NCBI GenBank assembly: GCA_014905825.1
Contig: JACGCN010000034.1
Coordinates: 124,001 to 188,000 of the forward strand
Source: Lyophyllum atratum
Lineage: Eukaryota > Basidiomycota > Agaricomycetes > Agaricales > Lyophyllaceae
Direction: 5' to 3'
DNA: 64,000 nucleotides
In this document: one piece after another, positions 11,461-23,815 of the stretch
How the letters are laid out: every line of letters begins with the position of its first letter
Position numbering within the stretch: the stretch's first letter is position 1
Program-made: the position numbers and the translations under genes
The notes under the pieces: generated by a model
Database searches by the model: none
Seen by the model: only the letters and a program-made list of their open reading frames with translations
Told to the model about the DNA's origin: nothing

Positions 11461-14400
11461 CATAAACTATTCACAATCGGAGCATCCACCTCTGCGGGTA
11501 GGTGTGTTGGTAGCTCGCACGGCTCGTCCGAGTCGCACCCACAACCTTGGCGAGTTCGTTTCCGTCTGGCGTTCCTTCGGAATTTCGAGGAAGCGTGATA
11601 TCGCAGTCTCTTTCACTTGGTACACCCTTTTCCCGAGTCGGCCGCGTGGTACCCGCGTGTTGCTTGGGAAGTTTCAGTACAATCCATGCCTATCTAGCAA
11701 ACGCAGAACAAGGCATGTCAGTGCACGATTGCTGATTGTCGATCACAAATGTCAAGTACTTACCATCCACAGAGGCATCGACCATGTCCTGTCATGAGAA
11801 GCATGTATATCGTATCATTCATCATGTCATGATCCATCGACATCGATCGAAGTCGCGGATTCGAAAAAACGAAGGTTTCCTCCGATGCTTCCTTACCTCC
11901 CTATCCCAGCCCATCTCCACGCAAATGCACGGAATGGCACACGAGGGGCGCCAATTGGGCAGGCCTGAGAAAACGGACAGCATTTTCGTCGTATAGCAAA
12001 TATCGATGTCAGATAGCAGAAAATAGATTCTTCTAACCACTGGTTGGGGTATTCGACGGGGAGGGACAATCTTCTGCCTTTGTGCCTTGGATGGTCCAGT
12101 TGCTTCCAAGATTGGGCGGCAGTTCCAAAGGAAGGTCACGATGCTCGTCGTCGATATGAAGATCCGAGTCGCTCGAGAAGCGACGAGCCGGGAACTGAGA
12201 CACCCGTCGATAGCCACATCCCAACACTTTATCTCTGGTGTAGAGCTTGTACGGCTGTTCTACAGCTCCGTTCATGGTGTCTCGGGAGCTGAAATAGACT
12301 GTGATATTACCCATGAAGGATGTGAGACCCGGTGAGAGTTTGCGCCCGTAAATGTCTAAATTGATCTGGTCCGTCGTTCCATGAAAACTATTAACACGGC
12401 GCACACCAGAAGGAGTACACGCCCTCCCAAAGTAGAGGTAGCTGCTGTTGTTGCACAACGGGAAGCTCACACGAACGTGAGCTAGAGATGTGTATTTCGG
12501 GCCTCCGTGAGGTCCCCCGCCAAGTGTGTCGGATAACGTAAAGGAACGTCAGGGAATGAGGCTTCGAGAAGCACGAGAGCGCCACCTTCAGGGTCGAAGG
12601 GCTCTGCCGAGGAGAGGGTACAATCCTGAGAAGTACATCCCATGAACCATTTGAGTGCATTGTTCACGGAAGCTCAGGCAGAACATCAGATGTGAGGGGA
12701 CATGTAAAGGTGTGGGCTGTGACGCTGGAGGACAATAATATCGCGCCTTGTAAGACAATTCTCCGCGGAGGGCGAGGCGAGATTTGTTTTTCGAGGTACT
12801 TCTTGTGAGAGTCAGAGCAGAGGCGTCGTGGTTAGAGCGATGTGCTCCGAAAATCCAGAAAAGGGGCGGCGAGAGCGGCCCAGCCTGCCAATCTGCCATT
12901 CAAACTTGAAGTGGTGGGCCAAACGCCTGCTCAGCCCAACGAGCCGTTTCTAGCTGTATGAGCATTTTTTATGCTTGCTTCCAGAATGCTTGCGAAGTCA
13001 AGACCACACCGGGTAGGTAAGGCTATCGTGGGTAGCATGCACCGCAAGCGTTGCATCCACAGGCGATTTAGCAGGATGAGATCATTACCACTCAGCTAGT
13101 CTGACAGGACGTGGTAGAGTGGGACCGCCTGGGACAAGGGCGTGGGATTGGGCTCGCCGAGGAGTACGTGGGCTGAGGACTCCAAACGGCTTGCACGCCA
13201 AGGAGTACGGGTCCAAAAAAAACCAGGTCGGATTGTCGTGGGTAGTGCGACTCGATGTCGAGAGGCGTTGAATGAAGGTGGGCGCAATCACCCAAATGGC
13301 TCGTCGCTTCCAGAAAATTCCCAGCCGGCCAGTGGCCGCACAAGAGCGTCCCATCTAAGTAGCGCTTGAGAAGATATCATCATCCGAGTCGGATGCTTGG
13401 AGCATCGACTGGGACCTGGGTGTATGCGTCATCAGTGAGGCCTGAGGGTCGAGTCTCCGTCGACACGGCATCCTGCAAGTTACACGTAAAGCCTGAGGCT
13501 ACTCAGCGTTTTACTCACTCCATCGTAGGTCGTTCCGAGGTCCGCATGTCCTCGAGCTGGTGGAATCCAGGGTTGAGTCTCCACCGTGGGCGCGATGCTA
13601 GGGGTGATTAACCGCGTATTCTTGGCTGCGTAATCACCGAGTAGTCAAATGTCCAAAGACGTGTCTCGAAGTACAAAATGGTTTTGTCAGCCACCAGTTG
13701 GATGCATAACTCCAATGGAACGGGGTTGTATGGAGCGTATGAGAGTATCATGATGCTGATGCGACGATGGCATGGGCATCCACTTGTGCCCATGCTGAGA
13801 TTTTGTCTCAGTATTTCGCACACTACGCGATCTTGTGGCCGAGACAGATGGGCTAGAGGGTGGTCGCCGTGTCGAACAAGACATAGTTGAGAACTGGTGC
13901 GAAGGCCTATGCGAGAGAGAAGGACAGCTTGAAGGAAGGAAGCCGAGGAGCTCGTGGTGATTTGTCAAGTTACCGTGTCAATATTTTAGTAACCGACCTT
14001 CCTCGTTTCTTCTGCAATCCGTGCTGCTGCAACCCTTCCACTGTATACAACGAATCCACTCCCAATCGACTTATCATCTGCGCGCCCAACGCCATGTCCA
14101 ACTGTTACAAAGATCAAAAGTCCAGGGCCGTTCGCGACACCACTGGCAGCGACAATCATCTCGGCCATACATTATCTCCTTTTGCGCCAAGTCGCACAGG
14201 CTAATACTTATCGTCATCATCGATATCGCCCTTCCTTCACGATCATATCATCAACTTGCTTCAAGGATGTCCCAGCCTTCGGCTTCGCATGGTATCATTC
14301 AATTTGCAAAGCTCGCGCCTGAGAACAAATGCACATGAAGGGGAAAAGCGGGTACCAAAATACCACTAGGCAGCCTCGCCCAAGCCCATTTCTCTCTCAC

Positions 14401-16655
14401 GCACCAAGGTCTTGTGGTTTCCGCAATAGTCTCCCCTCCGACTGCCCGCAGGCAGGACAAGTATGCAGGCCGACCTTGTGCTAAGTTCGGAGGAGGCGTC
14501 CTTACGTTGGCTGCGGCGTCTATGTACGCAGTGACCCAACCGCTTCCTTCGGGAAGGGCTGGAAAAGGGCGCCACTGATAAAGGCCTTGGTGATAGGGGC
14601 ACCCTGCCTCCAGGCGTCCTACTAACCATATCCAGGCTCCTAATCTTGATTTCGAGCCCTCTCCCCTCATTTGCATGCACGGGCCTTGGCCTGCCTTGGC
14701 TGGCTCTCATGTCACCGCTAATGACCGCAGGGCGGTGGCGATGTTCATGTACCATTAAGTCGCCGGACCGTATAAACGTGAGTGCCTAGTGCGCCTTGTC
14801 CTTCATATAATAGTGCACGTTGCGTATATAGGAACGTATATGAATCTCAGAATCTGGACTTGGCTGCTGAGTTTTTCCCGCAGACCCTCAGGTGTTCGCA
14901 ACACATGGACCGTGACGGAGAGTATGACCATACGGGGGCTCGTACGGGAGAAACGTGTTTTGGAATTTTGAAGGACTCCCTGCTCGTAGGCATGCCCTCC
15001 GAGACGGGGGCGCGTGCCGCGGGTCCGGACTATGTAATGCCTCCGTATACTTTCCCCACCCCCCTCGCACTTTTTTGCATCCCGCCAGGAAGAAATGGGT
15101 GTACGCTGAATATGCAGCCGGTTGTCCCGATCCTTTTGATAACCCTCGACACGCACAAGCCTTATGTCCGAAAGTCCGTCGGCGAAGAGAAGAAGCTAGG
15201 GTCAGCGTCCGAAGAGCTGTCGACGTTTTGGCGAGGGACAGCACGGTGATCGCACACACGTTGTTCCTCCCTCCAGAAATACCTGCCTGCCTTACGAGTG
15301 GGAGCAGGACCGACCACCCGAGCATTCCTTGATTGCCGTGGGTACGACGAACATCTCTGCACGCTCTCAGCGACAGCGCCAGGAAGAGAGCATGCGAAGC
15401 CTCCCCATCCACCCGAGGCCCATACGTGTTCTGCATGCGGGTCTGTCTCGTTCGAAGATAACCTCTTCTCCGACGTCAGCAGACATGATTGCAGTCAAGT
15501 AGGTCACTCGCGACCGTGATTGCCTTGGGTAGTAGTTCCCCGGACTTATCATGGGTGGATGGCAGTTGGTGTGCTTCGATCATGATCTAAGTAAAGACTC
15601 GCAATGGTACATAGCAGCGACGAGGGAGCTGTCACTTATTTAATCACGGCGGATTAAGCGGGGCATCATGATCGCGACACATATCTACTCATGCTCGCGC
15701 TTGTGCAGAGATGTTGCGTCGGAGGTCGGTAGTCGGCCTTTATTAGACGTTCCCAGGGGTGCTCGCAGGGGGACAGGGTGCAGTTTCCTCGGTGTCTCCT
15801 GTCGATGTAATCACAGTCAGAGCTTAGAAGCCCGTGCCACGGCGGAATGCGACCCAGGTGTATAGATGGACAGACAAGGAAGCCGGAGGGCGTAGATACG
15901 AAGGGGTCTAGAACCTGCTAAGACCGCAGGTTGTGTCCGCTCCAAGCCACTTTCCGTGTTGGACGTGGGATGGGCCCCTTGTGCGCCTCTGCCGAAGGGA
16001 GGACAAATTTGAAAATGGTGTTGGACAGCCTTCTTTGTTCTTGGATAAGCGCTTGGACGCCTCGTAGGGTGCATGGAAGCGAAACCCGTGGGCATACGTC
16101 GTTGTTCTTGTCCGTCTTGACCTCATCAAGCTCGGATATCGTGGGTGTGGTGGCCTTGAGAAAGTTACCATAAAGAGGGTTCCCGCTCTCACGCAACGTC
16201 CCGATGGCTTCCCATGCCGACTGGGGGTTGTCAAAAAGAACAGCCTGTCTCAGGAGGTGCGTGAAATTCGATTTGTTGGCGTACATCCGTTTCAGCGGCA
16301 ACACTGAGTAAACCCAGTGGTGTGCGGTGGGGCTTTGCTTCTGTTAGATGCTGCGACAAGTGTAATTCCTTTCTCCACAAACGAATTTCCAATAATATTT
16401 AGCCAAGCGGATAATTTAGTACAATAGAAAAGTGTATGCTAGCGACGTAGTGCTGATGGATAATGTATATTATGCGATGATAGGTCGGATGCCGTGGGTG
16501 GGGGAAACTGTACACATGCAGGTTGATTAATACAAGTTGATTTGGTAATTATGCGTGCCCCATGGTTGAAGGGTAAGGGATTCGTGGCGTCCGAGGCGGT
16601 GGGTCAAGGATAGCGCGAGAAACGAAAGTGGAGAAGGCTAGGTTCCCAGATCGGT
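11461..16655. other. Unresolved region with coding-like fragments
   Basis: About 5 kb where many medium open frames exist on both strands but no gene model could be closed. The more coding-like minus-strand pieces are 12470-12033 (GNITVYFSSRD), 12660-12482 (SSAEPFDPEGGALVLLE), about 13620-13500 (TVETQPWIPPARGHADL), 14168-13986 (GLLIFVTVGHGVGRADD) and 16304-15918 (NPQSAWEAIGTLRESG). On the plus strand 15090-15332 (WVYAEYAAGCPDPFDN) looks exon-like. None matches a family I know. They may be exons of lineage-specific genes or decayed copies. Confidence 0.3.
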
Positions 16656-17448
16656 TTACTCAAAGGCGTACTCCACTGCTACGGAGCATGCTTCGTTAGC
16701 TTTTGCCTCACGGCCGTGCTGCCGTAGGCTTTGCCGGGTCGTGAAGGATGTATCGCAGGCAGGACATGAGTGCGCCCCAAGCGAAATGACGCTGGCGCCG
16801 CCCTGCGACGCTTGCGAACGGGATCGCTTGGAAGACCGGGACAACTGTTGATCAAAGCCGGGTAAGCGGAGTGAAACACAACGATGTGTGGGTGTGGCCA
16901 CTCACAGTGTCATGGCATTCTTCGAGGCTGATTTTCCGCTTCAATGTTGATGATAATGACACTTCTTTGATACAAATCGGATGAGATGAGGGCTCAGTAC
17001 CAGATGTGTGGAGAAACGACTCACCAGAAGCTGTGGCACTGAGGTGCGCCGAGAAGTTCCGCCGCCATGCAAGGATGCGCTTTGTCGTCGAGTAGGTCTC
17101 GGTCGAGAGCTCAGGCTGGAGGGCACCCGACTCCTGATCGACCAGCGGAGAATCGGTCTGCTCTGGGGGCAGATCTGACGAACAGTACGACGAACAAGCG
17201 GACTCTTCGTCGTCGTCGGACGAGGACGAGGAGCAGGATGAGGAGTAGGCGGAGGTGGAGGCATAGCTGTCATTGATCACGGAGGTGATATTTCGTGGTG
17301 GTGGTGGGGGACCCTCGACGAGCTGGATGATCTGTACGGTGTGCTGCTGGCGGAGGTAGAGGTGGCCAGTGGAGAACTTGTGGTCGTGACTGTGGGCGTC
17401 GGAGGAGGAGGCAGAGAGGGGGACGAGCATTCGAGGAAATTCGAGCAT
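16656..17448 (-). CDS. C2H2/C2HC-type single zinc-finger protein
   Basis: Three exons (17448-17025, 16964-16906, 16844-16656), 223 residues. The N-terminal two thirds are Ser/Asp-rich with poly-Ser and acidic runs (SSSCSSSSSDDDEES) and a Pro-rich stretch (EGPPPPP). The C-terminus carries one finger-like motif: CPACDTSFTTRQSLRQHG followed by NEAC, i.e. C-x2-C-x12-H-x7-C, so the last ligand is Cys or a second His is missing. Just before it are basic patches (SRSSKRSRSQ, TLKRKISL) that could be nuclear localisation signals. The protein ends VEYAFE. I recall this arrangement as a conserved uncharacterised protein of mushroom-forming fungi. DNA binding is plausible, not shown. Confidence 0.65.
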
Positions 17449-17938
17449 TGGAGGACAGGGTCAGTGTATGGGACGGTTATATAGGACCCACGCGAATGAC
17501 ATGCGCATTTTGTAGCGCTGGACGGGACAGCATAAGAGGTGAACGATCGATCGAGCAAATCTGGGCAGATCACCTTGCGATCCCATCTGTAACGATTTTC
17601 CCATGCCTATTTGGGTTAGAAAACACGTGCACCCAGAATCCCAGATCCGCGTATCGGATGCCACATTCCATAAACTGATCAATCCCGAATCGTCACTTAT
17701 CAACGTCTTCGCTCTCATGCATGCCTTCCTCCAACGTGCCATCCGTTTCTCATCTGCTTCTCCATATGCCCAAGAATAAGATTGCCGTCGTGCTCACGTC
17801 GACCCAGCTCACCATCAGCTACCAACACAACACACAACATGTTCGGACACAGAAACATATCAACAACACGACAGCATCACTAGCCGCCTTCACACAACAT
17901 CATCTCTCACGCCCAATCCACCGGGGGTGCGAACCCCA
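17449..17938. other. Intergenic region
   Basis: Spacer between MKT1 (3' end at 17939) and the C2H2 gene start (17448); both are on the minus strand, so it holds the 3' flank of MKT1 and the promoter of the C2H2 gene. Nothing else is visible. Confidence 0.5.
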
Positions 17939-20737
17939 TCATGGTCGCATTGGCGCCAACCAAGCTTCCGCTGCCTCAAACTGATCTATCAGTTCCCTCA
18001 GCACCGACCCCTCCGAGTGTAGCTGTCTCATCGCCGTGAGTGCCTAGAGCGGGCGAACGTGTCAGTCCCAAACATGCGTGCCAACAATAAATCTATTCTT
18101 ACCACGTCCCAAAATCTAAACCCGCGTTCCACTTCCTGTTTGGGCGACTTGACGCCAGGGAATGTCTCCTCACAAATTTCCAGTGCCATGGCTTTGGCCT
18201 CCTTCACACCTTCAGCGTTGGGGTCGCGGACGCGCGTCCGGTTGTTGATGTGCGTGAGAGCGTCTAGGTAGACTTTCGCGAGCACGCCAAATCCAGTGTT
18301 CACCTCCGTCTGGAAGGGGAGTGACAACGTGATGTCCAAGTAATCATCCCGTGAACGACGGGCGTCAGCTCGGAGCAGCATATTCAGCGATGCCACCTCC
18401 AAGAGGGTCCGAAGTGCGCGTGTCAAAGACCGCACAAACGAGTTAAAGACCAGCAGTTCTCTCGATAAAGGCGCCGACCATGGTTGGGGCTATTTTAAAT
18501 TCGTAGCCATGATCAGTGAATGATTGATGAGAGACCAACGGGACCGAACATGCCTTGAAATTCAGTGGAACGATGCTCAAGACCCGCATGACTAGCAGCA
18601 TGCATGACTTTTCATCATCTGGTGGCGCCCAGCCCAAAACTCGTTAATCAAGATTGTTAATGCCCGTGAGAACCAAAATAACATACCAGTCCCAAAACTG
18701 GGTCCGCCACTAAATGCACGCCCCGACCAGAGGTGGCCATGCATCACCCCTGCCCTGACGAGCTCCAAGAACAGATAAAGTGGATCCTGGAATTTGTCGT
18801 TGACACGGGCCTGTTTGATCGCCACATACATTGCGCGCGCCAGCGGGGAGTGGATGTGCGTATTCAGTAAGAACCTGCCAAATACGAAACAAATTAGATG
18901 TGAAACATTTCCTTTGTCCACAATAATAAAGCACATACCCGCGTAATTCGAGGAACCTCCAGATCACGTTGGCCACGACCTCGTCCTTCTTGTCAAGAGG
19001 ACCCTGTGACGGGGAGGTCTTGCTCTTAGTGCGCGCAGCATGCCTTTCCGACGCAGTGGCACCCAAGCAAAGTGCGAAATCAATCGTTGAGGACTGTTGC
19101 CAAGTAAAGAAGAGCGACACAAACACGGGCAAGGGAAAAATGCAGGTTAACCATTAATGGATGTTTCTTCCCTTGAGTGAAATTTGTATTTATGCTTACG
19201 TTTTGCCTCCTGAGCTCTTCTTCCACGATGGCGTAGGGCACGCTCCAGCCCGCGACCCTTTCGGCGAGCTGGGCTGTTTGTGACGAGTTGTGCTGGATAG
19301 CCTTCTGCGCATGCGGCGAAGGCTGCTCGAACCAGAAGTAGCCCTGGACCTTCTTATTGCCCCAGAACGAATGCGAGACGCTGCTGATAAGAGCGAGCGC
19401 CGTGGCCCGAGGACCGGTTTGCCCATCAGTGATGACTTCCTTGACGAAGCGTTTATACTCGGTAGTTTCGCCGTTGTCCAATGGGGGGTTCTCCACGATT
19501 TGCCCGGTGGTGAGCCAGACCAGAGCTTGGGGGCTGAGAAGCCCGCGGGATAGATAAAAGTAGATCTCGTCCGGGAGCCGATTTGTGAAAATCTCGTGCA
19601 GGTCCTGCGGGATATCGGCAGACGTGGGGTGGAGGGGATGATGGTTCGGGTGTCCATGTGCGGCGGGTGGGTTGATAGCCAGCGGAAGCGGCACGACTGA
19701 GCCTTCAGACGAGAGAATAAGGGAGTATTTGATCATGGAACGTGTGCGTGCGTAGTGGTCCGCGTACTGGATCGTCTTGACTGCGGGATGGTCCGAGAAA
19801 GCAATCACGGCTGAGTGGCCGGACTTGTAGTATCTCACCATGTCGACGGTGGCTTTTAGGGCTTGCTCATGCACGGTGGGAGGGAACGGCAAGGAATGGT
19901 CGAACCCGACTAGGATTCCGATATCGAGGAATTGATCATCGCTCACCCCAAGCTCTTGCAAGAACGTCCGCTTGGAAGTGAATGTAAAGGAAGGGCTGGC
20001 GGCAGCTAGGTCAAGCGACGTAATGAGCTTGTCCACACCAGGATACAGTAGCGTATCCGTAGGTCCAAAGATCGCGTGAATATACGATTTAGGATGACGT
20101 TGCAAGTAAATCAACTGCAGGTGGTCAGCTAGCGCCCTCAAACAGCAAATATTGACGTAGCTTACCTGGGCCCACGCGACATACGGCGCGATAATAAACT
20201 CGACATTCCGGTGCCTAAAGATTCTTAAAACCATCCTCCACAGATCCCATTGCGCGAAGCTGTTTCTCCCCTCGAACAGCTTGGTAGCCGCTTCCTCCTG
20301 CCCAGATTCATACTTAGACCACGCTTGGCCCCGGTCCCTGCACGCCTCGGTGTGCTCCTGGTGGTTGTTCGGCTTCCAACGCTTGTTCGGGATGAGGCCA
20401 GGGAACACAAAAACAGGTTTTATGCGCAGCTTCTCAAGAGCTCGCAGGTCAGATTCGATACGTTGCGTGAGCGCTAAAGGCAGACCACCCGTGGCAGCTA
20501 GCAGGGGCTCCCGAGTGGTAGGGTTGTCCGTGAGCAGTTGGAGGTAGTAGGACGCATCTATGCCGAGACGCGAGTCGGAAAGGACAGACAGAGGAAGGGT
20601 TTGCAGGTGTTTTCGTTCGAAAAGGTAGCCTGGTAAAATGTTACAGAAAATGTCAGTTGGTGAAATTGCTCCTAGCCCGAGACAATGCCACCCGAGGGCA
20701 TGTGCTGCTGCATACCTTCGAGATGTTTGATAGGCAT
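17939..20737 (-). CDS. MKT1: Mkt1-type post-transcriptional regulator (XPG/FEN1 fold)
   Basis: Cytoplasmic protein with a FEN1-like fold. In yeast Mkt1 works with Pbp1 on mRNA stability and translation, for instance of HO and mitochondrial transcripts. Eight exons: 20737-20716, 20629-20166, 20114-19200, 19093-18939, 18874-18687, 18639-18545, 18489-18103, 18043-17939; 776 residues. The N-terminal XPG domain begins MPIKHLEG, with LGIDASYYLQLL near residue 33. Where active FEN1 nucleases carry an EAEA-type acidic motif, this protein reads APYVAWAQLIYL, so the nuclease is predicted inactive, as in other Mkt1 proteins. The C-terminal Mkt1 domain includes PWSAPLSRELLVFNSFV and VFNSFVRSLTRALRTLLEV. 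The first exon is 22 bases. The joins of exons 5-7 rely on weaker splice sites but are in phase. Confidence 0.85.
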
Positions 20738-23700
20738 TTGAGGGAGAGGCGCCGCTGCGCTGGACGATGAGCTCGGTCGACTTGACTGTCGTTGACGTTG
20801 GCAACAACTTCCACCACAGCAACACGCCTAGGACGCTTACGTAACATCAATGAGGCTTGTCTTCCTCCTCCAACGGCACCTGAACGGGATCTACAGAGTC
20901 TCCTTGTAGGTTGTCTGTAAATTTGTGACTACATTCACCTTTGAACAATGTTTTCCATGCTTATTTTACAATTTAGATATTAACATAATTTCCCGCAGAC
21001 TGGCACACATGTAAACCCGAAACTAGGTCTGCCCAAGAGATTTCTAAACGTGCGCACTATCGCACCGTGACGTCCTCAGCCTTCATATTGCCCAAGTTGC
21101 TCTTAGGCTGAGAAATGTCCAAGAGAATGGGTTGGTCCCAGGTCAAACGCAACGGTTATGTTCCATCGTAAGCTTTCGTGGGCTCACACGCTGTTGTTCA
21201 TCCAGAGTTACCCAAGACGCGGTATGTCTTGTGATCTTTTCCACCAAGCCTCTCTATTAATGTCTTCGTCCGATGCTACAGGAGGCACTCGAAACGGACT
21301 TGTACTCCTTGGACCTGTCGATAACACTCTACCACCGCCATCCGGTGATGGCTGAACACTATCAGGCATATACGATTACACGGTCTGTCTCCCCTCATAT
21401 CTGGGTTGATTTGAAGGCGTACTGAACATACCAGCGCCCTAGAGCGTATCATCCGGTACAGCCACGGTAAACATCATACCTAAACTGCCCTAAGGCGGCT
21501 TTACAACACCCACATTGGTCAATTGCCTTGTATTTCGGTTTCTGCGGTTCCCGTATCAAACGACATCATCACGATCCCACCACCACTCAAGTGACGGATG
21601 GTGGCTCATACTACCATCGGTCAACCAGCTCAACTGGTGATCGGTCTCACAGGTCATCTGACAGCTCAACCCAACACGCCAACATGGACTTTTGAGCCGG
21701 TATATACGACTCCGGCCATCTGGTCCTGGGGAATTTATCATCGAACTTGCCTTTTCTTCTCATAGATAAGATGCTTCGATTTCTCGTCCGGTGAATTAAT
21801 CGTGGATAGGATATCCTGATCGCTCCTCGAAAATGGTTCTTGATCAGTGAATGTGACCGCATTGTCTGCATCCTTCTCTCTCCGTTCTGGGCCGGATCTT
21901 CCTACGGTGTTCGTACGCGGTGCTTCGTCGGTGGTCTTGGCCGTGTACGCCTCGCTTTGAAATCGACCTTCATAACTGGTACGACGGAGATTTCCCTCAT
22001 ACTCGTTTCCCCCGTTTCTTAGGACGTGGGACGTTGTAACCGTTAACTGGTAAGATAAAGTGGTCCTCGGGTGCAGATCTCGGTATGAAAGTCAGGTCGA
22101 GGTCGCTCGATGATTTCCTAATGGCGAAACATGTCAAGGTTAATCCTGAAGAGCCTCCGAAATTTTAGCGACACGGCATGGATCCCGGTGTTACTCGCGT
22201 CTATGTCCTACCTTTGCAGCAGCAACGATTAGCCCTCAATAAAAAGATGTCGCACCAATCTACTTTTTTTTCACATCCACCGAGGATGTGGGGAAAGAGA
22301 CATGAGAAGAATAACGTTATATCGATCATGCCTATAGCGGGCTGTTGAGCCTCGGTAACATATGTTTTGTCCAGAGCGGGACGTCCCATCTGATAGAAGG
22401 TTGATCTTAATCCTTGAGCATACGTCCGATGCTCATCGTTCAGTCACTGCCGGCGCACGTCCACGGACCGCGAGTGGCACTAGGATATGACATTCGGACG
22501 CAAACTTAATGCTCTTTGAAATGCTAAGCTACTACATGCGGCAAACCATCGCCAGCACTCTGGGTTATAGCGCACAGTAGCCGCAATGCGATGATCGTTC
22601 AAGGGTGCCAATGAACAGATGATCGGTATCGAGGAATAATCTCATGGTTTGGGGATTCGGAAGAGAATAGACAGCTAATCGATTGGAGCCATTCCCTAAT
22701 GAATCACTATTCATACTTCCTAACGCCCACAGCTTGGGGCCCACGATGATTCCTTGGATAACCATCAGCTCGTTCAAGACGTTGTGAGAGCTTTTGGAAT
22801 TCCACAGCAAAAGTTGGATACATCAGCGCACCATGAAGCGGTCTAGAGCGGTGCCGCGTAATTCGGTGTGGCACAGGTGTCAGTTCTCACCGCAGATCGC
22901 GGTGTGCAAGTCGTCGATTGAGACAGAAGGCACCTTTGTACGATAAGATCTTGTCTTGTGTGAGAGGTCGCAGAGCTTGGCAACGTGATATGATGGAAAT
23001 GTCGTAGATAAGAAGAGGATAGTGGGGTTAATATGTCTGTACTGCTTATCCCCATGAGGCATAAACGCTGGAAATATGGTCGGATCTATGCTTGAACGGA
23101 ATACTGGTACAGCCCGAACCACGGACATCTGGGTGCATGAGGAGCGGGATGGTTTGGGCGAGCATGGATGGCATGAGAGCAGTGCTTGTCGCGTTCCAAT
23201 GTATTGGAAAAACATAAGACACATGATGCATGGCGCAGGAGGAATAACAGAAGCGTGCTGGAGCTACCAATCGATACGTGGGCATTCTTTGAGAAAAATG
23301 GGGTTAAATCACAGAACTAGGCCGCCTTTGAAAGCGAGGATCTTTTGGCGCGTGAGGTAGGTGGGGTAGGAATGAGCTGTGAAGCTTCCAAGTAGAGTGA
23401 GGTAATTGGGTCGTAATCGAAAAGTCTCAATGTCGTCAACAGAGACGATGAAGCGACGCCGGATCTAAGGTATGAAACACAATAAGAAGTGTAGAAAACA
23501 CGGAAAAATACAGTAAAAACTACTGGACCTTGAGTATACCTCTATCGGGAGCCCTATGCGACGTGGTGACCTTAGTTCGGATAGTCTCCATAGAGCAAAG
23601 GCTACCTCAAACGAAAAGACCTGTCCCATGGCTCCGCGAAATAAGGAAGTTCACGTTTGGATCCCACGAGAGACATTCTCGGAAATGAGAGGGCGCCATG

Positions 23701-23815
23701 GAGCATATGGGTCGTTGGAGTCCCTGGCTATGTTATCCTGGTCCATAGAGGAGGTCACCGGACATCAGAGGCTTGCTGGGTAGCAACTAATTGAGCACAG
23801 CTTTCGTGGCGTGTA
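20738..23815. other. Gene-poor region, possible decayed gene fragments
   Basis: The 5' flank of MKT1 followed by about 3 kb without a closable gene. Some minus-strand pieces look coding: about 23743-23650 (MDQDNIARDSNDPYAPW), about 23475-23320 (FIVSVDDIETFRLRPNYL) and 23224-22880 (VAKLCDLSHKTRSYRTKV). They might be exons of an unrecognised gene or a relic. Interruption by stops between pieces and lack of a domain prevent a call. It borders the LINE fragment, fitting a repeat-bearing segment. Confidence 0.3.

Noticed and set aside
14888..15436. 182-codon minus-strand frame
   Set aside because: Overlaps exon-like sequence on the other strand and shows no recognisable motif; probably chance.
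21560..22020. Apparent similarity of this stretch to 47.6-47.9 kb (both contain GGTGAATTAATC and TTCTGGGCCGG)
   Set aside because: Only two short blocks are shared at unequal spacing; not enough to call a repeat by eye.
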